Position numbers and translations under genes: made by a program | From: Bog-159 sp050008575 | Lineage (GTDB): Bacteria > Acidobacteriota > Terriglobia > Bryobacterales > Bryobacteraceae | Length of the DNA: 64,000 nt | NCBI GenBank assembly: GCA_050008575.1 | Contig: JBEKMJ010000014.1 | Span: 1-64,000 of the forward strand | Direction of reading: 5' to 3' | Part shown: positions 8,152 through 14,882 of the stretch, one piece after another | Layout: each line of letters starts with the position of its first letter | How positions within the stretch are numbered: the first letter of the stretch is position 1 | Notes under the pieces: generated by a model | Told to the model about the DNA's origin: nothing | What the model saw: only the letters and a program-made list of their open reading frames with translations | Database searches by the model: none

Positions 8152-9264
8152 ATGGCTACGCAGACCGCGGATGTCGCCATTGTCGGAGCGGGCATTCTGG
8201 GTCTCGCGCACGCGTATGCGCTGGCGCGGCGGGGATGCTCCGTGGTGGTGTTCGAGCGCAGTCCGCGGGCCGCGGGCGCGTCGGTGCGCAACTTCGGCAT
8301 GATCTGGCCCATCGGGCAGCCGGCCGGGCGTATGCACGCGATGGCGTTGCGCAGCCGCGACTTGTGGGTCGAAGTTGCAACCGCCGCGCGGCTACCCTAT
8401 TTCCCGACTGGGTCGCTACACGTGGTTTATCGCGCGGACGAAGCCGCCGTCGCGCAGGAGTTCTGCGAAGTGGCGCCCAAATTGGGTTACGCATGCGAGT
8501 GGCTGAGCGCGGCGGGCGTGCTGGCGCGCAGCCAGGCGGTGCGGGCCGAGGGATTAGCTGGCGCGATTTCGAGTCCCACCGAAATCACTGTGGATCCGCG
8601 CGTGGCATTGGCGCAGCTCCCTGGTTTCTTGACCGAGCGCTTCGGCGTACAGTTCCGCTGGAGCACGGCGGCCACCGCCGCGGATCTCTCTGCCTTCGAC
8701 GCAGCCGTCGTGTGTACCGGCCACGACTTCGAAACCTTGTATCCGGAAGTATTCCGGGGCAGTGGCATTACCCGCTGCAAGTTGCATATGATGCGCACCT
8801 GCCCGCAGCCGGATGGGTGGCAACTCGGTCCGGCGCTGGCCGCCGGTCTGACGTTGCGTTTCTATGAATCGTTCCAGGTGTGCCGGACGCTGCCGGCGCT
8901 GCGGGAGCGCGTCGCCGCGGAAACGCCGGAGTACGATCGCTGGGGCATTCATGTGCTCGTTTCGCAGACCGCCTGCCGCGAACTGACCATCGGCGACTCG
9001 CACGAATATGGCGCGGCAGTCGATCCCTTCGACTCCGCCGAAATCGACGACCTCATTCTGAGCTACGCGAGCGGATTTCTGCGAGCGCCCTTGCCCAAGA
9101 TCGCGCAGTACTGGCATGGTGTCTACGCGAAGCATCCAGACATTCCATTCGTCTCGCTCTCGCCCGCGCCGAATGTACGCGTGGTTACAGCCACCGGCGG
9201 CTCCGGCATGACGCTGTCGTTCGGCCTCGCCGAAGAAACCGTGAAGGAGATGGGATTCCGATGA
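8152..9264 (+). CDS. FAD-dependent aminophosphonate oxidase (TIGR03364 / PbfD type)
   Basis: A 370-residue D-amino-acid-oxidase-fold flavoprotein with a Rossmann FAD motif (Gly12-x-Gly14-x-x-Gly17) at the N-terminus and the family's SVRNFGMIWPIGQ segment after it, ending in ATGGSGMTLSFGLAEETV. This clade is known from phosphonate operons and oxidatively deaminates aminoethylphosphonate or its N-methyl form to phosphonoacetaldehyde. ATG 8152 is chosen because the Rossmann strand follows at once; an upstream in-frame start at 8107 would add a 15-residue tail of no family likeness. Its stop overlaps the phnX start (ATGA), so the product is probably handed to PhnX. No PhnW transaminase is present, which supports this gene as the deaminating step. 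Confidence 0.88.
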   Translation: MATQTADVAIVGAGILGLAHAYALARRGCSVVVFERSPRAAGASVRNFGMIWPIGQPAGRMHAMALRSRDLWVEVATAARLPYFPTGSLHVVYRADEAAVAQEFCEVAPKLGYACEWLSAAGVLARSQAVRAEGLAGAISSPTEITVDPRVALAQLPGFLTERFGVQFRWSTAATAADLSAFDAAVVCTGHDFETLYPEVFRGSGITRCKLHMMRTCPQPDGWQLGPALAAGLTLRFYESFQVCRTLPALRERVAAETPEYDRWGIHVLVSQTACRELTIGDSHEYGAAVDPFDSAEIDDLILSYASGFLRAPLPKIAQYWHGVYAKHPDIPFVSLSPAPNVRVVTATGGSGMTLSFGLAEETVKEMGFR

Positions 9265-10037
9265 GCCGCGTCACTGCCGTCATTTTCGATTGGGCCGGCA
9301 CCACTGTGGATCATGGCAGCCTGGCGCCCGTTCGCACGCTGCAGAAGCTGTTTGCCGGCCGCGGCATGGCGGTTACCGAAGAAGAGGCCCGCCGGGACAT
9401 GGGCGTCCACAAGAAGGACCACATCCGCGCGCTGCTGCGGGCAAAGACCGGCGGACCGCCCGGCGAAGCGGAGGTCGAAGATCTATTCGCCGCTTTCATC
9501 CCCATGCAGATGGATTGCCTCGCCGCCTACTCCGCCGTGATTTCCGGAGTGCCCGCCACGGTCGAAGCGTTGCGCGCGCGCGGTATAAAGATCGGCGGCA
9601 CCACCGGGTATACGCGGCCCATGCTCGACCTGCTGCTCGAAACCGCCGCCGCGGAGGGCTACCGGCCCGACTGCGCGCTCTGCCCGGACGACACTGTCGC
9701 CGGACGGCCCTGGCCTTGGATGTGTTACCTGAACGCAATCTGCCTGCGGACTTACCCGATGTGCACGATGGTCAAGTTCGGCGACACGATCAGCGATATT
9801 GAAGAAGGACGGAACGCCGGCATGTGGACCATAGGGATCGCGCGCACGGGAAACATGATCGGGCTCACGGCGGAAGAACTGGCGGGGTTGCCGGCCGCCG
9901 AGCAGGCCGCCCGTCTGGATGCGGCGCGCCGCAAGTTGAGCCAGGCAGGCGCGCACTATGTTGCGGACGCCGTGGCGGATTGCATGCCGCCGGTGGACGC
10001 GATTGAAGAGCGGCTGGCGAAGGGCGAGCGTCCATGA
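9261..10037 (+). CDS. phnX: Phosphonoacetaldehyde hydrolase (phosphonatase)
   Basis: This 258-residue HAD-superfamily enzyme has the nucleophile motif FDWAGTTVD with Asp10, the cap-domain lysine that forms the Schiff base (Lys51 in MGVHKKDHIRAL), and the late HAD motif KFGDTISDIEEGRNAGMWTIGI. It splits phosphonoacetaldehyde to acetaldehyde and phosphate in the cytoplasm. Length and motif order are normal. It starts in a four-base ATGA overlap with the flavoprotein and ends in another ATGA overlap with the transporter, so the operon is translated as a chain. In most genomes PhnX follows the transaminase PhnW; here the flavoprotein takes that place. Confidence 0.95.
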   Translation: MSRVTAVIFDWAGTTVDHGSLAPVRTLQKLFAGRGMAVTEEEARRDMGVHKKDHIRALLRAKTGGPPGEAEVEDLFAAFIPMQMDCLAAYSAVISGVPATVEALRARGIKIGGTTGYTRPMLDLLLETAAAEGYRPDCALCPDDTVAGRPWPWMCYLNAICLRTYPMCTMVKFGDTISDIEEGRNAGMWTIGIARTGNMIGLTAEELAGLPAAEQAARLDAARRKLSQAGAHYVADAVADCMPPVDAIEERLAKGERP

Positions 10038-11332
10038 TCCGGAATCGGCGCCTGGCGATCTGGCAAGCTCTCACCATCGCGCTGCTCTTCATCGGCTATG
10101 CCGGCTACTATCTTTGCCGGTCGGACTTCTCGGTCAGCCTGCCGCTGATCGTCGACGAACTGGCCGCGCACGGCATGACTCCCGCGCAGGCCAAGATCCG
10201 GCTCGGGACGGTCACTTCGATCGCCGTGCTGGCTTATGCGATCGGCAAATTCTTTTTGGCCGGCGTCGCCGATTTTCTGGGCGGCAAGCGGAATTTCCTG
10301 ATCGGCATGGGCGGCTCGATTTTGTTTACGCTCCTGTTTTCGCTAGGCGGCGGATTGCCCATCTTCACGCTGGCGTGGATCGGCAACCGGCTGGTGCAGT
10401 CGACGGGCTGGGCGGGTATGGTGAAGATCGCATCGCGCTGGTTCTCTTATTCTTCGTATGGCGCGGTAATGGGAGTCATCAGCCTGAGCTACCTGTTTGG
10501 CGACGCCGCGGCGCGCCAGTTCATGGGCTTCCTGATCGGCCACGGGTTCGGATGGCGCGGTGTCTTTCAAGTGGCGGCGGGCACGCTGTTGGTCATTTTC
10601 ATTGCGAATCTGGTGCTGCTGAAAGAGTCGCGCGCGCGCATCGGACTGGCTGAGCCGGACGTGAATCCGCTGAATTTGTTCGGCGCGGAGGGCCGCGATC
10701 CGAAGCCATCCAGCCTGCGCGGCTTGCTGGCGCCACTGTTCGGCAGCCCGGCATTCTGGATCGTGTGCGCGCTGTCGCTGGGGACCACGCTGGTGCGCGA
10801 AACCTTCAATACGTGGACGCCCACTTACTTCAACCAGGTGGTGGGCTATAGCAAGGCGGAGGCGGCCGGCATGAGCGCGGTATTTCCGCTGTTCGGCGGC
10901 GTCGCGGTGCTGCTTTCGGGATTTTGGAGCGACCGGCTGGGCCGTACGGGGCGTTCGGCGATCATGTTCTACAGCCTGCTGCTGAGCTCGGTGGCGCTGT
11001 TCGCACTGGGCTCGCTGCGCGCCGGCGGAGGGCACGCGGCGCCGACGGTTTTGGTGGGATTGGTCGGCTTTTTGACCATCGGGCCGTATGCCTATCTGGC
11101 GGGCGCGATCGCGCTCGATTTCGGCGGCAAGCATGGCAGCGCAACATCGTCCGGGATTATCGACGGCGTCGGCTATTTGGGCGGCATACTGGCGGGCGAT
11201 ACGGTGGCGCGCGTTTCGGTAAGCTTTGGCTGGACGGGGGCATTCCGGGCGCTGGCGGGCGTGGCTCTGCTTTCGAGCGGGGCGGCCGCGGTGCTGTTTA
11301 TCGGCCAGCGGCGTAAACTTTATGCAGGTTAG
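10034..11332 (+). CDS. MFS transporter of the organophosphate:phosphate antiporter (GlpT-like) family
   Basis: A 432-residue protein with about twelve hydrophobic segments. The N-terminal YAGYYLCRSDFSVSLP and IGKFFLAGVADFLGGKR stretches resemble the GlpT/UhpT/PgtP group that exchanges organophosphates for inorganic phosphate. Position between phnX and the phnZ-like gene, with ATGA overlap upstream and an 11-base overlap downstream, suggests it imports an aminophosphonate such as 2-aminoethylphosphonate, possibly in exchange for the phosphate released by PhnX. The substrate is inferred only from context and family. Confidence 0.88.
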   Translation: MIRNRRLAIWQALTIALLFIGYAGYYLCRSDFSVSLPLIVDELAAHGMTPAQAKIRLGTVTSIAVLAYAIGKFFLAGVADFLGGKRNFLIGMGGSILFTLLFSLGGGLPIFTLAWIGNRLVQSTGWAGMVKIASRWFSYSSYGAVMGVISLSYLFGDAAARQFMGFLIGHGFGWRGVFQVAAGTLLVIFIANLVLLKESRARIGLAEPDVNPLNLFGAEGRDPKPSSLRGLLAPLFGSPAFWIVCALSLGTTLVRETFNTWTPTYFNQVVGYSKAEAAGMSAVFPLFGGVAVLLSGFWSDRLGRTGRSAIMFYSLLLSSVALFALGSLRAGGGHAAPTVLVGLVGFLTIGPYAYLAGAIALDFGGKHGSATSSGIIDGVGYLGGILAGDTVARVSVSFGWTGAFRALAGVALLSSGAAAVLFIGQRRKLYAG

Positions 11333-11867
11333 CGATCGGATTATCGAAATCTTCGACGCCAAGGGCGGGGCGGCGTACTTTGGCGAGCCAGTCTCACAAC
11401 TGGAGCACGCTTTGCAGGCGGCGTATCACGCAGGGCGCGACGATGCACCCGACTGGCTGGTGGTGGCGGCGCTGCTGCACGATATCGGCCACCTGCTGCA
11501 CGACATGCCGGAGCATGTGGCGGACTTGGGTATCGATGCGCGGCATGAAGACATCGGGCATGCCTGGTTGGCGCGGTATTTTGGCCCAGAAGTGACCGCG
11601 CCGGTGCGCATGCACGTGGATGCCAAGCGTTATCTTTGCACGACGGACGCGGAATATTCGAGCTTGCTTTCGCCCGCCTCCGTGCAGAGCTTGCAATTGC
11701 AAGGAGGACCTTTCAGCGAAGCGGAAGCGCGCGCATTCGAGCAAAGGCCGTTTGCGCGAGAGGCGGTGCGGCTGCGGCGGTGGGACGATCTGGCCAAGGT
11801 CCCCGGCATGCGTGTGCCGGGCCTAGAGCAATACCGGGATCGGATCGAGGCTGGAGCTAGGATATGA
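11322..11867 (+). CDS. phnZ: PhnZ-like HD-domain mixed-valent diiron oxygenase
   Basis: A 181-residue HD-domain protein of the phosphonate-operon HDIG family. The residues I recall as essential in PhnZ are present at matching spacing: the latch pair Tyr19 and Glu22 (YFGE), metal ligands His29, His53-Asp54 (LLHDIGH), His75, His98 and an Asp at 155 or 156. PhnZ cleaves (R)-2-amino-1-hydroxyethylphosphonate to glycine and phosphate using O2. The start is ATG 11322, inside the end of the transporter gene; an upstream in-frame extension to 11226 overlaps the transporter by 100 bases and has no family likeness. The usual partner PhnY is not in this operon; a PhyH-family gene lies at 6108-6899. Confidence 0.88.
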   Translation: MQVSDRIIEIFDAKGGAAYFGEPVSQLEHALQAAYHAGRDDAPDWLVVAALLHDIGHLLHDMPEHVADLGIDARHEDIGHAWLARYFGPEVTAPVRMHVDAKRYLCTTDAEYSSLLSPASVQSLQLQGGPFSEAEARAFEQRPFAREAVRLRRWDDLAKVPGMRVPGLEQYRDRIEAGARI

Positions 11868-12274
11868 GGAGCGCATGGACTGCGCTGAAGACGTGGGGCG
11901 GCCAATCTTGGCCGCAGCCGCCTTTCAGGCGGCTCCTGCTTTCACGGCGCTCCTCGTCGTGGTCGCAAAGGCCGGCTGAAAGCCGGCTGCGGTCAGGATT
12001 GCCCGCCCCACAAACGCCATACTCACTTGTCAGCCAGCGCGGATATGGCGCTTTGGCCCCAACATACAGCCCGCGGACCCGCTCTGCGCCAGACGAAATC
12101 GGCCCTAACTGGATCCACACGGGGGCGGGTCCGGAGACCCGCCGCAGGCGTAGACGCCTGCCCCACGAGGTTTCATCGCTATTCGTGGGCCGCAGGCCCA
12201 TCCTGACAGGACTGGAGTCCCGCCCCACGGTGTCTCCGCAATAATCCCGATTCTGCGTGAGCCACCGCTATCCC
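11868..12274. repeat. Intergenic cluster of tandem hairpins
   Basis: This 407-base gap holds no gene but is packed with short perfect hairpins. 11893-12011 is bounded by the inverted pair GTGGGGCGG/CCGCCCCAC and contains stems GCGGCCAA/TTGGCCGC (11898-11915), AGCCGCCT/AGGCGGCT (11916-11934) and GCCGGCT/AGCCGGC (near 11971-11987). A twin-hairpin element follows at 12124-12166, and another at 12185-12228 bounded by GTGGG and CCCCAC with stems TGGGCC/GGCCCA and GGACT/AGTCC. The gap lies between the ends of two convergent transcription units, a place where such elements could end transcription. Confidence 0.75.
12124..12166 (+). repeat. Twin-hairpin dispersed repeat, copy 1
   Basis: Two adjacent hairpins: GGCGGGTC-like stem closed by a 4-base loop against GACCCGCC, then GCAGGCGT-AG-ACGCCTGC, ending in CCCCAC. 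Nearly identical copies occur at 27674-27716 (opposite strand) and 58661-58703. Confidence 0.85.
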
Positions 12275-13336
12275 TTACGGCCGTACCGACCAGGCCAGCC
12301 CGTCGGGTGCTGGGCCGGCGTCGATGCGGGCCGCGATTTCCAGAGTCTTCAAATCGATGACGGCGACATAATTGCCGCCCGTACAGGCAACGAAAGCACG
12401 AGCGCCGTCCGGCTGCATCTGGATGCCGGCGGCGCCGTGTCCGAGATCGATCCGTTTCACCTCGCGATGGGTTGTGGAATCCAGAACGGCCAGGGTGGAG
12501 CCGCTGAGTGAACTGATCAGCACGAGTTTGCCATCCGGGGTAAACTTGAGGCGGTTGGCGCCGCGAACGTTAGCCTGCAGGGTGTCGGTCACGCGTTTCG
12601 TTGCCAGATCGATCATGGACACCGTGCCATCCTGCGCATTGGCCGTCCAGAGCTCCTTACCGTTTGGGGTCACGTCGAAGCCTTCAGCGCCCCTGCCGAC
12701 GGGAACCACGGTTTCTTCCCAGTCTCCGCCGGGAGGTCCCATCGGGCCTCTGGGTCCACCGGGCGGTGGACCACCCGGCCCCAGTCCAGGCGGCGGTCCG
12801 GGAGGTCCGGTCCGGGTGCCCTTCTCGATAATGCTGACCGTCCCGGAGCTGACGTTGGTGGTGAAGATCCGCTTCATGTCCTCGGAAACGAAGATCATGT
12901 GGGTGCGGTTCTGGCCGGTTCCCAGGATCCAGTCGACGGCTTTTTTCGCGGGATCGTAGCTGCCAATGGCTTTTGCGGCTTCCGCCGTAAACCAAGTTTT
13001 CCCACCGGCGAACGCCAAGCCATGGGGGCCGCGCAGTGGCCCGAGATCGATGGCTGTCACTCGTTTCTGGGCAATCAAGTCGATCAGGGTAAGTGTGTTG
13101 TAGGCTCCGCCGCCATAGTTGGAAACGTAGGCGAAGTTTCCGTCGGCCGAGGCAACGACTTCGTGAGGATCTTCGCCGACGGGCGCTTTCGCGACGACCT
13201 TGAGGGTGGATGGGTCCACGATGGCAAGAGTATGATCGCCCTTCGACAGTACCAGGAGAGCTTCGCGGGGCGTGCTCTCCGGCCGTAGGACGCTGGCGGC
13301 AACGAAGACGAACAGGAGAAGGCGAGCCGGTTTCAT
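12275..13336 (-). CDS. Exported YVTN/NHL-type beta-propeller protein with a Gly-Pro-rich insert
   Basis: A 353-residue protein with an N-terminal signal peptide (MKPARLLLFVFVAASVL) and about seven repeats of the YVTN/cytochrome D1-like propeller (VVASADGNFAYVSNYG, FTPDGKLVLISSLSG, MQPDGARAFVACTGG and others). Proteins of this kind are exported and bind partners or ligands, but the function of this one is unknown. Residues about 177-204 (bases 12725-12808) form an insert made of Gly-Pro-Pro-like triplets, resembling a short collagen-like or PG-rich loop between propeller blades. ATG 13336 is preferred over the GTG at 13354 because it begins the signal peptide directly. The gene converges on the phosphonate operon. 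Confidence 0.85.
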   Translation of the reverse strand: MKPARLLLFVFVAASVLRPESTPREALLVLSKGDHTLAIVDPSTLKVVAKAPVGEDPHEVVASADGNFAYVSNYGGGAYNTLTLIDLIAQKRVTAIDLGPLRGPHGLAFAGGKTWFTAEAAKAIGSYDPAKKAVDWILGTGQNRTHMIFVSEDMKRIFTTNVSSGTVSIIEKGTRTGPPGPPPGLGPGGPPPGGPRGPMGPPGGDWEETVVPVGRGAEGFDVTPNGKELWTANAQDGTVSMIDLATKRVTDTLQANVRGANRLKFTPDGKLVLISSLSGSTLAVLDSTTHREVKRIDLGHGAAGIQMQPDGARAFVACTGGNYVAVIDLKTLEIAARIDAGPAPDGLAWSVRP

Positions 13337-13371
13337 GATTACAAGTTTAAACACAAACTCGGCTGGCTGCG

Positions 13372-13686
13372 TTATAGCCGCCGCGCTTCGCGCCGCAGGC
13401 CCTCATGCACCAGCATCTTCAAAAGCGTTTGATAGCCGATGCCCTTGCGGCCGGCGATCACGCGGGCTTTGTCGAGGTCCGGCGCGGCCAGACGCAACGC
13501 GATCCGCACGCTGCTTGCGCGGGTCAGGCCGGCCACCAGGGGCGATCCTTTTTGCTTCTTGGAAGTCCCCGCGGCAGACCGTCGCTCGACGAACCTCCTT
13601 CCCTCCGTGCTCGCCCACCAACTGGCTTCCTCGTCGCCGTTCGCGAACTTTGGCGTTCGCGTGGTTTGCTCTGTCTTCTTACTCAT
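13372..13686 (-). CDS. brnA: BrnA-type antitoxin
   Basis: ATG 13686 opens a 104-residue basic protein whose C-terminal half (ASSVRIALRLAAPDLDKARVIAGRKGIGYQTLLKMLVHEGLRRE) has the BrnA/ribbon-helix-helix antitoxin form, with the conserved KGIGYQTLLKMLVHEGL end. The N-terminal half is charged and loosely folded, as antitoxin tails often are. It should repress its own operon and neutralise a BrnT-like RNase. The upstream toxin frame runs into this gene without a stop, so the two can be read as one 177-residue protein; in normal pairs they are separate and slightly overlapping. Confidence 0.75.
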   Translation of the reverse strand: MSKKTEQTTRTPKFANGDEEASWWASTEGRRFVERRSAAGTSKKQKGSPLVAGLTRASSVRIALRLAAPDLDKARVIAGRKGIGYQTLLKMLVHEGLRREARRL

Positions 13687-13947
13687 TGGCTTCCACTCTC
13701 CCCTCGTCCGGCGTTCCAGATAATCGCGTTTTTGGCCGGCATCCAACGCGTACGCCGTAATCACCCGAATCCGGTTGTCCCGCTCGGTCAGTACAATGGC
13801 AAGCAGACGGCCGCGCGCCGTTTCGCCATAGTACACGTACCGGTTCTCGCCATCGGCGTCTTGCTCGTAAATCAGGATCGGGTTGCGGGACAACGCTTCT
13901 TCCACCTCCGGCGCCTTGATCCCGTGCGCGCCAAGTTTTTTGGTTCG
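13687..13947 (-). pseudogene. BrnT-type toxin, 5'-truncated and in frame with its antitoxin
   Basis: The minus strand reads LGAHGIKAPEVEEALSRNP, then ENRYVYYGETARGRLLAIVLTERDNRIRVITA and a charged end, the typical core of BrnT-family RelE-fold RNase toxins (HGV..EEVEEAL, RYV.YG.T..GR.LAVV.T.R...IRV.TA). The N-terminal FEWD-like strand is missing: the frame begins right after the TGA of the ISL3 transposase at 13948-13950. The toxin has no stop before the antitoxin ATG. Both facts suggest damage by the insertion and a small indel at the gene junction, leaving a likely inactive toxin. Confidence 0.65.
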
Positions 13948-14613
13948 TCAGAAAACTTCGTGGGTTGATTCGGGCTCGGGCAGTTTGCCCAGTGAGTGAT
14001 AGAGCGCGAGTTCGAGGCACCGGAAGGTGCGGAACCCGTAGGATTTTCTCATGGTGACTTTGGCTTTGTTGTTCAGACCCTCGACGACGCCGCTGGAAAG
14101 CAGCTTTTGAGCCCGGAAGTAGTTGAGGATTAGTTCGCGGTGTTCGCGCAGTGAGCGGGCGATTTTCTTCATCGGCTCGATGCGGGAGCGCATCACCTGA
14201 CGGCGCCATTCGTCGAGGAACTTCCCAGCCCAGGTGGCGGAGTTGTAGTCCCAGAGTTGCTGAAAGGCTTCCTTAAGAAGGTAGGCGCGGACGGTTCTCA
14301 GGTTGTAGCGGAGGAGGTCGCGCAGCCGGAAGCGCTGTTCGGTCTTCAGATTCTCTTCGCGTTGGAGCAGTAGCCAGCGTGACTTCTTCAGAACGGGTGT
14401 CCGGCCTTCCATGGCCATGCGGCGCGATTCTCCGGCGCGGATCTCATCGAGAGCCTTGTTCATCTTCGCTACGATATGGAAACGATCGAGGATATGGAGA
14501 GCCTCGGAGCACTTCTCGCGACGAGGCGAAAAATCTGACAACGGTCGGGTAGACGGCACTAACGCTTTTTGCCCGGTTTCCGTCCAGGTCCAGGCATGGG
14601 TTAACTCCGACAA
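13948..14613 (-). pseudogene. ISL3-family transposase, C-terminal half
   Basis: About 190 residues match ISL3 DDE transposases: ALHILDRFHIVAKMNKALDE contains the second catalytic Asp, and SSGVVEGLNNKAKVTMRKSYGFR contains the catalytic Glu. A full ISL3 transposase is over 400 residues; here the zinc-binding and helix-turn-helix N-terminus and the first catalytic Asp are gone, and the first 35 residues before ALHILDRFH do not fit the family. No terminal inverted repeats are visible. The element has inserted at, or recombined with, the start of the BrnT toxin gene and borders another gene remnant at its other side. Confidence 0.85.
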
Positions 14614-14780
14614 GCTTAGCCTGCACGGCGGACTTTACTGCCTATAACCAAAAAACCTCGTGCTCGGACGGAGTTGACACGGTCAGCGTAAATGCCCAGG
14701 ACACGGTTTCCGTTGCGATGACCGGTACGGCTACTGCGTGTCCTTATCCGGGTTACCTGACGAGCATGACCGTTTCCCTC
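14596..14780 (+). pseudogene. Remnant of a secreted-type protein
   Basis: The plus strand reads LACTADFTAYNQKTSCSDGVD, TVSVNAQDTVSVAMTGTATACPYPG and LTSMTVSLC, a Thr/Ser/Cys-rich beta-type sequence like the end of an exported protein. It has no start and begins at the edge of the truncated ISL3 transposase, so it is probably a gene cut by the insertion. The reading then runs into the hairpin repeat at 14789. Confidence 0.35.
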
Positions 14781-14788
14781 TGTCAGCG

Positions 14789-14860
14789 CAGGCGAGCTAC
14801 GCTCGCCTGTGTTGGCAGGGGTGCCAACACGGCACGCCGGGGGCGTGCGCCACATAGGAC
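14789..14860 (+). repeat. Triple-hairpin dispersed repeat, copy 1
   Basis: Three consecutive hairpins: GGCGAGC/GCTCGCC (14791-14807), GTTGGCA/TGCCAAC around a GGGG loop (14811-14828) and GGCACGCC/GGCGTGC (14831-14849), then CGCCAC. A second copy at 27723-27798 keeps the pairing while changing bases in the second stem, and a partial third copy lies at 53243-53280. Confidence 0.8.
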
Positions 14861-14882
14861 TGCCCCCACTAAAGGGCGAACA

